From Nostoc sp. UHCC 0302 (lineage in GTDB: Bacteria > Cyanobacteriota > Cyanobacteriia > Cyanobacteriales > Nostocaceae): a DNA stretch of 64,000 nt. Positions 15,264-24,278 of this stretch are shown one piece after another. Position 1 is the first letter of the stretch; each line of letters begins with the position of its first letter. Location of the stretch: NCBI RefSeq assembly GCF_038096175.1, contig NZ_CP151099.1:5806001-5870000 (forward strand). The letters run 5' to 3'. The translations under genes and the position numbers were made by a program. The notes beneath the pieces are model-generated. The model did not search any database and had not been told where the DNA came from. It saw only the letters and a program-made list of their open reading frames with translations.

Positions 15264-16736
15264 ATGACCACGCATATAGAACTTCCCTTTATTGGCAAAA
15301 AAATTAAGTATCCATTGCGCTGGCTGATGGGATTAATGGCAGCGGGTGCTGTGGTTGTTGGGACAACGACTACTTATACCTTACTCAATCAAGGCATAAG
15401 CAAAGAAGATATTACACAACTTACAGTGCCAGTGGCAGCAAAAAATGTTACCTTACGGATTCCAGCCAGTGGTAAGGTAGTGCCAGTTCAGAGTGTGAAT
15501 ATTAGTCCAAAGAACCCCGGAGTCTTGGGGCAATTGTATGTGGAACAAGGCGATCGCGTGCAGCAAGGACAAATTCTCGCCCGCATGGATATTGGCGACA
15601 TTCAAGCACAAATCCTTCAATACCGTGCGAATTTAGCGCAATCACAAGCCCAATTAGATGAAGCCCGTGCAGGGAATCGTCCCCAAGAAATTGCTCAAGC
15701 CAAAGCGCGTTTGGCACAAGCCCAAGCACAGCTTGCCGCAGGTCGTGCTGGTAATCGTTCCCAAGAGATTGGACAAGCTCAAGCGCAGGTGAATTCCGCA
15801 AAAGCGCAGGTGAATCTGTCACAAGCACGGGTAAAACGATATCGGCAACTAGCCCAACAAGGCGCAATTTCTCAAGATCAGCTTGAACAATATATTAGTG
15901 AAAACCAAACCGCCGAAGCTAGTTTAGAGGAAGCGCAAAAACGACTATCACTTTTACAAAGTGGTACTCGCAGTGAGGAAATCACTCGCCAAGAAGCAGC
16001 CGTTACTGAAGCACGGGCAGCATTAGTATTGTTAGAAAATGGTACGCGTCCAGAGGAAATTGCCCAGCGGGAAGCAGCCGTGAAAGCTGCTCTGGCTCAG
16101 TTAGAAGCCGCTCAAGTGAAGCTTAATGATACAGTAATCCGCGCTCCCTTTACTGGGATTGTGACGCAGAAATATGCCAACATCGGCTCATTTGTAACTC
16201 CAACAACTTCTGCCTCTACTAGTGCATCAGCAACTTCTAGTTCAATTGTCGCTGTGGCACGGGGTTTAGAAGTGTTAGCACAAGTTCCAGAAGCTGATAT
16301 CGGCAGAATTAGACAAGGACAGCAAGTGGAAATTGTCGCAGATGCTTATCCCGACCAAGTTTTTAAAGGTCAGGTGCGTTTGATTGCTCCAGAAGCAGTA
16401 GTTGAACAAGGTGTGACATCTTTCCAGGTGCGGGTTACCCTCAATACTGGCACAGATAAACTGCGTTCTGGCTTAAATGTAGACTTAACTTTTTTGGGCG
16501 ATCGCGTTAATAATGCTTTAGTATTGCCAACTGTGGCAATTGTCACCGAAAAGGGCAGAACTGGCGTACTCATCCCAGATGCAAGCAATAAACCTTTGTT
16601 TCGGGAAATCACAGTTGGGGCGCAGATTCAAGACCAAACTCAGATTTTAGGAGGAATAAAAGAAGGCGATCGCGTATTTATTAATCCTCCTAAAGACTAC
16701 AAAATCGAAAAGGCGAAAGAACAGAATAATTCGTAA
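15264..16736 (+). CDS. Second periplasmic adaptor (HlyD/MacA/DevB-like)
   Basis: 490 residues. N-terminal membrane helix (LMGLMAAGAVVVGTTTTYTL, about 21-40), lipoyl half VQSVNISPKNPGVLGQL, a long Ala/Gln/Glu-rich coiled-coil hairpin with repeated AGNR(S/P)QEI units, second lipoyl half NDTVIRAPFTGIVTQKYANI and a beta-barrel domain. Same architecture and shared motifs as the adaptor at 7320 (both have TPTT plus a Ser/Ala run after the lipoyl domain), so the two are paralogues. The permease follows 68 bases downstream; the last two codons and stop lie in a TAATTCG tandem repeat. Confidence 0.88.
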   Translation: MTTHIELPFIGKKIKYPLRWLMGLMAAGAVVVGTTTTYTLLNQGISKEDITQLTVPVAAKNVTLRIPASGKVVPVQSVNISPKNPGVLGQLYVEQGDRVQQGQILARMDIGDIQAQILQYRANLAQSQAQLDEARAGNRPQEIAQAKARLAQAQAQLAAGRAGNRSQEIGQAQAQVNSAKAQVNLSQARVKRYRQLAQQGAISQDQLEQYISENQTAEASLEEAQKRLSLLQSGTRSEEITRQEAAVTEARAALVLLENGTRPEEIAQREAAVKAALAQLEAAQVKLNDTVIRAPFTGIVTQKYANIGSFVTPTTSASTSASATSSSIVAVARGLEVLAQVPEADIGRIRQGQQVEIVADAYPDQVFKGQVRLIAPEAVVEQGVTSFQVRVTLNTGTDKLRSGLNVDLTFLGDRVNNALVLPTVAIVTEKGRTGVLIPDASNKPLFREITVGAQIQDQTQILGGIKEGDRVFINPPKDYKIEKAKEQNNS

Positions 16737-16754
16737 TTCGTAATTCGTAATTCG
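16727..16754 (+). repeat. TAATTCG heptamer tandem repeat
   Basis: Four exact 7-base units. The array begins inside the adaptor gene and supplies its final Asn-Ser codons and TAA stop. Confidence 0.85.
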
Positions 16755-16804
16755 TAATTAAAACGCAGAGAAACAAGACTTACTTGGGCAATTTGGTATA
16801 GCAA

Positions 16805-18022
16805 ATGAATTTCCTAGAAAGTGTCAAAATGGCGGGGAAAACTCTGCTGTCGAATAAACTGCGTAGCGCCCTCACCATGCTGGGTATCGTTATTGGTAAC
16901 GCCTCGGTGATTGCGATGATTGGCATTGGTGAAGGTGGACAAAAGTTTGTTTCTAAAGAGTTGGAATCGTTAGGGCCAAATGTGTTGTTTGTGATTCCTG
17001 GGAATCAGGAGACTCAGCGTGTCTCTAGAGATGTGCCAAGAACGCTGGTTTTGGAAGATGCTCAAGCGATCGCTTCTCAAGTGCCAACTGTAGCAGAAGT
17101 GACTGCGGAGTTAAATAGTCGGCAGGTAGTTACTTACCGTAATAAAAACACCGACATCAATATTATTGGTACTACTCCTACTTTCTTAGCAGTGCGAGAC
17201 TTTGAAACTGAAAAAGGAAGGTTTTTCACTGATATAGATATGAAGCGTAGCAACCAAGTTGTTGTGCTAGGTGCGAAATTGGCAGAAAGGCTTTTTGGTA
17301 ACGTCAATCCCATAGGGCAGCAATTGCGGCTCAAAGATACCAGATTTCAAGTGATTGGTGTGCTAAAAGCCAAAGGTTCAAACCTCGGCGTTGATTATGA
17401 TGATGCGGCATTGGTTCCCCTGATCACAACAGCAAACCGAATTGTTGGTCGAACTTCTCCCTATGGATTGGAGTTAACCTATATTGTGACTTCAGCTAAA
17501 GATGCAGATAGTGTGGATGCAGCAGAGTTTCAAATTACTAATTTACTGCGACAACGCCACAAACTTACTGGTGAAGACGACTTTACTATCCGCACCCAGA
17601 AAGATGCTTTGCAAACAGTTGGTCAAATTACAGGTGCATTGACAATTATGCTAGCTGCGATCGCAGGTATCTCTCTATTTGTGGGCGGTATTGGCATCAT
17701 GAATATTATGCTTGTCTCCGTCACCGAACGCACCCAAGAAATCGGATTAAGGAAAGCGATCGGGGCAACCGAGCAAGATATTTTGCTACAGTTCATGATT
17801 GAAGCTGTCATCGTCTCTGCTGCTGGTGGGTTAGTTGGTACAGCAGTTGGTGTCAGTGGTATTCTTTTAGTAGCAGCCTTAAGTCCATTAGAAGCGGCAA
17901 TTTCTCCTGTAGCGATCGCGATGGCTGTTGGTGTCTCTGGTGGTATTGGTCTATTTTTTGGCGTTGTTCCTGCACGTCGCGCCGCTAAACTTGACCCGAT
18001 TGTGGCTTTGAGAAGCGCTTAG
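16805..18022 (+). CDS. Second ABC exporter permease (MacB/DevC, FtsX-like)
   Basis: 405 residues. Same plan as the permease at 9035: N-terminal KLRSALTMLGIVIGNASVIA helix, periplasmic domain, then three helices with GGIGIMNIMLVSVTERTQEI and the closing AAKLDPIVALRSA. It lies directly after its adaptor. No ATPase follows; the next gene on this strand that fits is at 25848, after almost 8 kb of unrelated genes. Start chosen at the ATG of MNFLESVKMAGKTL, usual for the family. Confidence 0.88.
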   Translation: MNFLESVKMAGKTLLSNKLRSALTMLGIVIGNASVIAMIGIGEGGQKFVSKELESLGPNVLFVIPGNQETQRVSRDVPRTLVLEDAQAIASQVPTVAEVTAELNSRQVVTYRNKNTDINIIGTTPTFLAVRDFETEKGRFFTDIDMKRSNQVVVLGAKLAERLFGNVNPIGQQLRLKDTRFQVIGVLKAKGSNLGVDYDDAALVPLITTANRIVGRTSPYGLELTYIVTSAKDADSVDAAEFQITNLLRQRHKLTGEDDFTIRTQKDALQTVGQITGALTIMLAAIAGISLFVGGIGIMNIMLVSVTERTQEIGLRKAIGATEQDILLQFMIEAVIVSAAGGLVGTAVGVSGILLVAALSPLEAAISPVAIAMAVGVSGGIGLFFGVVPARRAAKLDPIVALRSA

Positions 18023-18050
18023 TAATAATCACTCAGCATGGTGAGTTTCC

Positions 18051-18929
18051 TTAATCTCCTGAATTGGATTGAGGTAGGGAGATATTGGTGAGGTAATTCA
18101 CTAAATCATTTGGGCTAGTGAAATCTAACAACGCCTCAGCTAAATCTTCTAGCTGAGTAATAGATAATGTCCGGATCTGCTGTTCTACGTCAGGTTGAAT
18201 GTTACTAAAACGACGTGTTAACAAACGCAGAATCAATTGTAGTGCCTCCTGTTCCTTTCCTCGTTCTTCTCCCTGTTGCAATCCCTGTTGCAATCCTTTT
18301 TGCAGAATGTCTTGGTAAATCACAGATTCTTGCATAATTTCCTCTCTAAACATCTGTCTAATCAAATTTTTGTCAAACCGCAACCCAGCTAAAACCTGTA
18401 CGCAAGCTGATATATTCTGTCGTTCGCCTGTTTCCTCAATCATATCGACACTAGCAGCGACTTGCTCTAATAAGTCTGCGGGTGAGTCGGTTCTCGCCAA
18501 TGTCGCCAGAGGTAAAAGTGCAGGGTTCGCTAGCAGTGGTGTAGGATCTTCTTCCCATAAACGAATCACTCGATACTCGTGTCTAGTTTTCTTGTCTACA
18601 TACTGAGTATTAAAAACAATTTCTGAGGAGGTGGCTTGTAAGAAAATCAACACCTGCTCAATATCACACCAGTATTCTCGTTTTAATCTGGTGTAGTAAT
18701 CCAGCATCCGAAAGTCAAGTGGGGGTGTGGATTTTGGTGTAGTCTGAAACTCTAAATGTAGAATTTGGTTAGAGATTTGCAGGAATGTTACTGAATCAGC
18801 ACGAATTGGTTCCAGATTCAGTTCGGTTTTGAGTACTTGGATATCTGAGGTTTCAGATGCAAGTAACCATCTGGCAAAATCAGCAGGGTAGTTTTCAGCT
18901 AGGAATTTGCAGGTGTTATCGTAACTCAA
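18051..18929 (-). CDS. Rpn/PD-(D/E)XK nuclease-like protein with DUF4351 tail
   Basis: 292 residues. The N-terminal part has the layout of the Rpn (recombination-promoting nuclease / putative transposase) family common in cyanobacteria: an early acidic residue, R-A-D-S and the HLEFQTT strand, then YYTRLKREYWCDIEQVLIFL. A Glu/Gln-rich helix (QKGLQQGLQQGEERGKEQEA) leads to a C-terminal DUF4351 segment (LILRLLTRRFSNI, LSITQLEDLAEALLDF). Family members have metal-dependent nuclease folds; the cellular role is not established. Convergent with the permease gene. Confidence 0.8.
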   Translation of the reverse strand: MSYDNTCKFLAENYPADFARWLLASETSDIQVLKTELNLEPIRADSVTFLQISNQILHLEFQTTPKSTPPLDFRMLDYYTRLKREYWCDIEQVLIFLQATSSEIVFNTQYVDKKTRHEYRVIRLWEEDPTPLLANPALLPLATLARTDSPADLLEQVAASVDMIEETGERQNISACVQVLAGLRFDKNLIRQMFREEIMQESVIYQDILQKGLQQGLQQGEERGKEQEALQLILRLLTRRFSNIQPDVEQQIRTLSITQLEDLAEALLDFTSPNDLVNYLTNISLPQSNSGD

Positions 18930-18968
18930 GGGCGATCGCCACTATAAAATTCAGATAAATTAAAACGT

Positions 18969-19038
18969 AGCTTGGGTTGAGGCTTTGCAAAACCCAACAA
19001 CATGATCCATGTTGGGTTTCCTGACGTCAACCCAACTT
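18969..19038. repeat. Nested palindromic repeat with GTTGGGTT arms
   Basis: Outer arms TTGGGTTGA (18972-18980) and TCAACCCAA (19027-19035) enclose a second hairpin AACCCAAC (18991-18998) / GTTGGGTT (19011-19018). It resembles the common cyanobacterial intergenic TTGGGTTTC repeats. Confidence 0.7.
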
Positions 19039-19094
19039 ACATTTAATACACAAATTTAGGTTTGACACGGCACTAAATTTATGAAACAAGTGGA

Positions 19095-19532
19095 TTATTG
19101 CAGCAAAGGAGTCGTGCTTTTGCCGTTAGTTGACGCATTCGCAATTGCAGTTTGAGCAGGTTGACTGGCAAGAACCGCTACAACTGGAGCAACTTTTGAA
19201 CTAGATTGTTTATTTCTTTTTGCATTAGAGCCGCCAGCTTTGGAATACTGTATACTGTTTCTGCCGTAGACAGTTGCAACTCCACTTAGCATTCGTTCAG
19301 ACATTTCGGAGAGGGCTTTATCCATCTGGATTATTGTTTTACGCGATTCTTCAAGATTGGACACAAGCGTGTTATGAGCTTCTAACGTCGCACGGGTAGT
19401 GTTGATGAGGTGGTTGTAGGCTTCAATGCTTAATCCATGTCCTAAATCCAGATTTTCATCAACGGATTTAAGCAAGGCGAGACGAAGTTGGGCTTTGTCA
19501 ACAGCAGCAGAACTACGAGTTCTTAAAGACAT
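19095..19532 (-). CDS. Hypothetical helical protein
   Basis: 145 residues. About 10-95 is predicted helical and coiled-coil-like (YNHLINTTRATLEAHNTLVSNLEESRKTIIQMDKALSEM, read in pieces), and the tail is Ser/Lys/Ala-rich and probably disordered. No signal peptide or membrane segment. I do not recognise a family. The upstream DNA holds the 21-bp array, 170 bases away. Confidence 0.5.
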   Translation of the reverse strand: MSLRTRSSAAVDKAQLRLALLKSVDENLDLGHGLSIEAYNHLINTTRATLEAHNTLVSNLEESRKTIIQMDKALSEMSERMLSGVATVYGRNSIQYSKAGGSNAKRNKQSSSKVAPVVAVLASQPAQTAIANASTNGKSTTPLLQ

Positions 19533-19700
19533 GAGATATCCTCTTTTTTAATAATTCCTTTTTCAAGATAGTGGAGCATCCTTTTCTCTGAGATGGGTAG
19601 TTTTGTGGATTTATTTCATTAAAGATTTAACGAAATAATTACGAGTTTGCCTGTATTGTTACTCATTTTTTATCTCGATTTGTTGTTTGAGAATAAGTAA

Positions 19701-19972
19701 AATCAGCAACAGCGAACGCCAAATCAACAAATGCGAACGCCAAATCAACAAATGCGAACGCTAAATCAACAAATGCGAACGCTAAATCAACAAATGCGAA
19801 CGCTAAATCAACAAATGCGAACGCCGAATCAACAAATGCGAACGCTAAATCAACAAATGCGAACGCTAAATCAACAAATGCGATCGCCGAATCAACAAAT
19901 GCGAACGCTAAATCAACAAATGCGAACACCGAATCAACAAATGCGAACACCGAATCAACAAATGCGATCGCC
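19701..19972. repeat. 21-bp tandem array, 12 full units plus one degenerate
   Basis: Twelve contiguous 21-base units from 19721 to 19972, consensus AAATCAACAAATGCGAACGCT, preceded by a diverged unit at 19701-19720. Variation is confined to a few places: (A/G)AATC at the unit start, GA(A/T)CGC and C(C/T) at the end; two units carry a HIP1-like GCGATCGC. Because 21 is divisible by 3, the array is open in several frames on both strands and creates false ORFs. No spacers, so not CRISPR. Confidence 0.9.
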
Positions 19973-20046
19973 AAAATAACATTTGAAAGGGGAAACTAGA
20001 ACATCTAATTCCCTCCCCTTTATAAGCTAAGGTATACACACAAGTT

Positions 20047-20140
20047 GGATTACCCCCCTTAATCCCCCCTTATAAAGGGGGGAAACAAGATTTCTAGTTC
20101 CCTCCCCTTTACAAGGGGAGGGCTAGGGTGGGGTAAAACC
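20047..20140. repeat. 94-bp direct repeat, left copy
   Basis: Differs from the copy at 20609-20702 at only two positions. It contains the palindrome CCCCCCTTATAAAGGGGGG and the motif CCTCCCCTTTACAAGGGGAGG. The last 33 bases (TTTACAAGGGGAGGG(C/T)TAG...) are repeated about twice more up to 20201. Confidence 0.85.
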
Positions 20141-20188
20141 TTTACAAGGGGAGGGTTAGGGTGGGGTAAAACCTTTACAAGGGGAGGG

Positions 20189-20581
20189 CTAGAGTAGGGT
20201 AACTTCCCTCAACCTACAAATAACTTCCCTAATCTTCTCCATCACACCATCAATATCTTGATAAACTTCTTGATTCGTAAATCTCAAAATTATCGTACCT
20301 TTTGATTCCAAAAATGCTTGGCGATCGCGGTCATATTCTGGAACTCCATCTTGATAGTGACTATCACCATCAATTTCTATGGCAAGTCTCAATTCCGAAG
20401 AATAAAAATCCACTACAAATCTGTCAATACTGTATTGTCTGCGAAATTTACAGCTTTCAATTTGTTGATTTCTAATTTTTGCCCAAACTATTTTTTCAGA
20501 TGGGGGCATATTGTTTCTGAGAGTTTGCCGTTTTTGCTTTTCTGAAGTTTGGTTATACAGCTTTGTCATCAGCGTTTTCAT
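20189..20581 (-). CDS. DUF559 endonuclease-like protein (Vsr-type fold)
   Basis: 130 residues. Family hallmarks: RNNMPPSEKIVWAKIRNQQ at the start, KFRRQYSIDRFVVDFYSSEL, then the nuclease strands LAIEIDGDSHY with acidic and histidine residues in the order E-D-H, and RFTNQEVYQDIDGVMEKI at the end. Related to very-short-patch-repair endonucleases; several relatives act as homing-type nucleases. The last codons and TAG stop lie in the repeated DNA, so the coding end is built from the repeat. Both sides carry the same 94-bp repeat in direct orientation. Confidence 0.85.
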   Translation of the reverse strand: MKTLMTKLYNQTSEKQKRQTLRNNMPPSEKIVWAKIRNQQIESCKFRRQYSIDRFVVDFYSSELRLAIEIDGDSHYQDGVPEYDRDRQAFLESKGTIILRFTNQEVYQDIDGVMEKIREVICRLREVTLL

Positions 20582-20608
20582 ATTCCTGGACTGTGCTTAC
20601 TATTCCCT

Positions 20609-20702
20609 GGATTACCCCCCTTAATCCCCCCTTATAAAGGGGGGAGACAAGATTTCTAATTCCCTCCCCTTTACAAGGGGAGGGCTAGGGTGGGGTAAAA
20701 CC
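20609..20702. repeat. 94-bp direct repeat, right copy
   Basis: 92 of 94 bases identical to 20047-20140 in the same orientation, on the other side of the DUF559 gene. Confidence 0.85.
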
Positions 20703-20855
20703 GACGCATAAACTCAGACGACTAACTTATTTCACACTTGCGTGTAGACCGTAGCCTTTTTAAGCAGGATCTAAAACTTTTTACCCCTCATTTTTCTGAA
20801 ATTGAGCATAATATTGTTGAAGCTTCATCAAGATGCGTCTAACTCACACCTGCTC

Positions 20856-23800
20856 ATGAACGAACAGCGTTTACACGCTTATAATCAGCTAATTCAAAAC
20901 CTGCTAGATTGCCCTAGCGGGGAAGAACCAGAGATATTAGCAGCGAATACAGAATTGCTAGATGCTGACTTTGTGCAGGTTGTTGTAGCAGCAGCAGAGC
21001 ATTTTGCCCAGCAGGGAGAGGAAAATACTGCCGAGTGGTTGAGAAACTTAGCAACATATCTCACTACCCCAGAAACTACCCCCATCACTCAAGAAGATAT
21101 AGAGACTTACGGGCAATTTTTAATAGAAATACTGCAAGCAACAGCAGACAGCAACGGCGATGCTCAAGTAATTTACCCATTGCTGGCAGCAAATACCGAT
21201 AAACTCAATAATATTTTTGCTGATTTATTGCACCGTAGGGCAACAAATACCCTAGCAGAAGCGGAACCAGATACAGCAACATCCATCGCCGCAGTAATTG
21301 GTAATTTGAGTAATCTGATTCAGCAGTTCCCTTTGGGTAGTAAAGCCAGCAACATGGAAATTGCGATCGCTGGCTACGAAATCGCCCTCACTGTATATAC
21401 CCGCAGCGCCTTTCCTGTTGATTGGGCAATGACGCAAAATAATCTGGGGAATGCTTACGGTGACAGAATATTAAGAGAGAGAGCCGAGAATATTGAAAGT
21501 GCGATCGCTGCTTATTCTGCTGCACTCGAAGTAAGAACCCGCAGCGCCTTTCCTGTTGATTGGGCAATGACGCAAAATAATCTGGGGAATGCTTACGGTG
21601 ACAGAATATTAGGAGAACGAGCCGAGAATATTGAAAGTGCGATCGCTGCTTATTCTGCTGCACTCGAAGTAAGAACCCGCAGCGCCTTTCCTGTTGATTG
21701 GGCAATGACGCAAAATAATCTGGGGACTGCTTACCGTAACAGAATATTAGGAGAACGAGCCGAGAATATTGAAAGTGCCATCGCTGCTTATTCTGCTGCA
21801 CTCGAAGTAAGAACCCGCAGCGCCTTTCCTGTTGATTGGGCAATGACGCAAAATAATCTGGGGAATGCTTACTCTGACAGAATATTAGGAGAACGAGCCG
21901 AGAATATTGAAAGTGCCATCGCTGCTTATTCTGCTGCACTCGAAGTAAGAACCCGCAGCGCTTTTCCTGAAAAATGGGCAATGACGCAAAATAATTTGGG
22001 GAATGCTTACCGTAACAGAATATTAGGAGAGAGAGCCGAGAATATAGAAAAGGCGATCGCTGCTTATTCTGCTGCACTGTCTGTATATACCCACAGCGCC
22101 TTTCCTGAAAATTGGGCAACGACGCAAAATAATCTGGGGAATGCTTACTCTGACAGAATATTAGGAGAACGAGCCGAGAATATTGAAAGTGCCATCGCTG
22201 CTTATTCTGCTGCACTGGAAGTTTATACCCGCAGCGCCTTTCCTGTTGTTTGGGCAGGTACGCAAAATAATCTGGGGATTGCTTACGGTGAGAGAATATT
22301 AGGAGAACGAGCCGAGAATATAGAAAAGGCGATCGCTGCTTATTCTGCGGCACTCGAAGTTAGAACCCGCAGCGCCTTTCCCCAAAACCATGCAGAAACT
22401 TTGTTAAATCTCGGTATTTTATACCAAGAGGAAAAACAATTTGACTCAGCTTACAAAAAATTTGTTACCGCGATAGAAACAGTAGAAGCTTTGCGGGGTG
22501 AAATTGTTTCTGGCGAAGAAGCCAAGCGTAAACAAGCAGAAGAATGGAATCAACTTTATAAACGCATGGTGGAAGTTTGCCTAGCATTGGCAAGAGATAC
22601 GGAGGCAATAGAATATATTGAACGTAGCAAAACCCGCAATTTAGTAGAACTGTTAGCTAAAGCAACATTAACAAATCCAGAAAATTTGCTTTTAGTTGGT
22701 AGCAGTATCCACTTTAGAGAAATTCAGAAGCTTTTAGATAACAAAACTGCAATTATCGAATGGTATCTTTTTAATGATTGTTTTCGTGCTTTCATTATCA
22801 CCTGTGGCAATAACCCAGCCATCTGGCATTCTAATGAACAAGACTTAGATGCCTTAATCGATTGGACAAATGAATATTTAATTGACTACAACAACCCGGA
22901 AGAAAAAGAAAAAATCCAATGGCAGAATCAGCTAGAACAACGCCTGAAAAAGCTAGCAGAAATTCTGCATCTTGAGGAAATCTTAGACCAAGTACCTAAA
23001 CAATGCGACAGATTAATCCTTATTCCTCATCGCTACTTACACCTGTTTCCTCTCCATGCTTTACCTGTCAAAGAATCATACCTAATTGACTTATTCTCCA
23101 ACGGCGTAGGTTATGCACCCAGTTGTCAAATTCTGCAACAAGTTCAACTGCGTCAACGTCCTGATTTTAAATCATTCTTTGCCATCCAAAACCCTACAGA
23201 AGATTTATATCAAGGCTACGAAAAAGATTTAGGAGCAGTTGCAGCCATCAAAAAACAGTTTACTGATGTTAATATTTTGAAGCAAGATCAAGCCCAAAAG
23301 TCAGCAATTCTGCTCGGCATTAATGAAAATATTCACAATGTCACACTACATGAAAAATTGCTCAAAGCTAACTGTGCTTTTTTCTTCTGTCATGGATACT
23401 TTAACTTTGCTTCTCCCCAATATTCTGGTTTACAGTTAGCTGATGGGAACCTGACTTTAGCAGATATCATTACTCACTTTAAACTAGAAAACTGTCGCCT
23501 AGTCACTCTCTCTGCTTGCGAAACTGGTTTAACCGACTTCACAAGCACGAGTGATGAATACATTGGTTTATCCAGTGGATTTTTGTTAGCTGGTAGCACC
23601 AATGTAGTCAGTAGCCTTTGGACTGTAGATGCTCATGCTACAGCTTTATTGATGATTAAATTTTACGAAGAGCTACAGCAGCAAAATAATATTGTACTAG
23701 CTTTAAATACAGCACAACGTTGGTTAAGAGATACGGCAGTCAAAGGCTTTCAAGATTGGCTGATTAACTCCTCACTCAGTTGGGGTTACAAGATATATTT

Positions 23801-23900
23801 AAATAAATACTTTGCTGCTAATTATGAAAATGCCTTAACCAAACCGTTTGAATCACCTTTTTATTGGGCTGCTTTTTGTAATATAGGTAAAGGAGTTTAA
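20856..23900 (+). CDS. TPR-CHAT protein (caspase-like protease domain)
   Basis: 1014 residues from the ATG at 20856; a TTG at 20802 is in frame, but relatives typically begin MNEQRL. Residues 1-180 are helical; about 183-505 holds seven near-identical 46-residue TPR-type units (SAFPVDWAMTQNNLGNAY) and one diverged unit. The C-terminal CHAT domain (from about 640) has the catalytic pair His846 in FFFCHGYF and Cys888 in SACETG, both intact. CHAT domains are clan CD cysteine proteases related to caspases; some act in antiphage defence (for example Craspase, with a gasdermin or sigma target). Four bases separate it from the next gene and a third follows with overlap, so the three form one operon. 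Confidence 0.88.
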   Translation: MNEQRLHAYNQLIQNLLDCPSGEEPEILAANTELLDADFVQVVVAAAEHFAQQGEENTAEWLRNLATYLTTPETTPITQEDIETYGQFLIEILQATADSNGDAQVIYPLLAANTDKLNNIFADLLHRRATNTLAEAEPDTATSIAAVIGNLSNLIQQFPLGSKASNMEIAIAGYEIALTVYTRSAFPVDWAMTQNNLGNAYGDRILRERAENIESAIAAYSAALEVRTRSAFPVDWAMTQNNLGNAYGDRILGERAENIESAIAAYSAALEVRTRSAFPVDWAMTQNNLGTAYRNRILGERAENIESAIAAYSAALEVRTRSAFPVDWAMTQNNLGNAYSDRILGERAENIESAIAAYSAALEVRTRSAFPEKWAMTQNNLGNAYRNRILGERAENIEKAIAAYSAALSVYTHSAFPENWATTQNNLGNAYSDRILGERAENIESAIAAYSAALEVYTRSAFPVVWAGTQNNLGIAYGERILGERAENIEKAIAAYSAALEVRTRSAFPQNHAETLLNLGILYQEEKQFDSAYKKFVTAIETVEALRGEIVSGEEAKRKQAEEWNQLYKRMVEVCLALARDTEAIEYIERSKTRNLVELLAKATLTNPENLLLVGSSIHFREIQKLLDNKTAIIEWYLFNDCFRAFIITCGNNPAIWHSNEQDLDALIDWTNEYLIDYNNPEEKEKIQWQNQLEQRLKKLAEILHLEEILDQVPKQCDRLILIPHRYLHLFPLHALPVKESYLIDLFSNGVGYAPSCQILQQVQLRQRPDFKSFFAIQNPTEDLYQGYEKDLGAVAAIKKQFTDVNILKQDQAQKSAILLGINENIHNVTLHEKLLKANCAFFFCHGYFNFASPQYSGLQLADGNLTLADIITHFKLENCRLVTLSACETGLTDFTSTSDEYIGLSSGFLLAGSTNVVSSLWTVDAHATALLMIKFYEELQQQNNIVLALNTAQRWLRDTAVKGFQDWLINSSLSWGYKIYLNKYFAANYENALTKPFESPFYWAAFCNIGKGV
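21402..22367 (+). repeat. 138-bp tandem repeat coding for seven TPR-type units
   Basis: Units start at 21402, 21540, 21678, 21816, 21954, 22092 and 22230; an eighth diverged unit begins at 22368. Units 1 to 4 are almost identical at DNA level, including silent positions. Most variation is at two places: after SAFP (VDW, EKW, ENW, VVW) and after NAY (GD, RN, SD, GE). Confidence 0.9.
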
Positions 23901-23903
23901 AAA

Positions 23904-24278
23904 ATGTCTATTTCTATAAATAGCATCGAAGCTTTTATTCAAGTGCTTAACTCTCAATCAAATTTGATTCCGACTCAAGACTGGAATGAATTGCAGCAAC
24001 TATCTAGTCAGTTACCAGAAGACAATGAGGAAATTGTAGAAATCTTAGAAAATTGGTTGCAATCAGAATCTCGTAATCAAGTTCTAGAAGCTTACAAGCA
24101 AAACCTGGAATCAATCACTGATAAATTACCTATTAATGTCAGTGCAAATATAGGAATAGCTAATAGTAAATCACAGACTCCAGCCAATCAACCTAGTGAA
24201 TCATCAAAGGAACTTGTAGATAACGCCATAAAAAACAACTCTCCTTTGTCTGAAAACACTAAACCCGACAAAAAATAG
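23904..24278 (+). CDS. Small acidic protein in CHAT operon
   Basis: 124 residues. The first 75 are predicted helical (IEAFIQVLNSQSNLIP, WNELQQLSSQLPED, EEIVEILENWLQSES) and the last 45 are polar, Ser/Asn/Lys-rich and probably disordered. No signal peptide or membrane segment. It starts four bases after the CHAT stop codon, and its stop overlaps the start of the next gene by one base. It may be an adaptor or a protease target linking the CHAT protein to the membrane protein; this is inference from order alone. Family not recognised. Confidence 0.7.
   Translation: MSISINSIEAFIQVLNSQSNLIPTQDWNELQQLSSQLPEDNEEIVEILENWLQSESRNQVLEAYKQNLESITDKLPINVSANIGIANSKSQTPANQPSESSKELVDNAIKNNSPLSENTKPDKK

Noticed and set aside
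19701-19972. CRISPR array
   Set aside because: Units are contiguous with no spacers and no cas genes nearby.
19663-19979. Open frames on both strands across the 21-bp array
   Set aside because: They arise from the repeat period of 21; there is no start signal or recognisable domain.
21388-22353. 321-codon open frame on the minus strand
   Set aside because: It is the antisense reading of the 138-bp TPR repeats; it stays open only because the repeat unit is a multiple of three.
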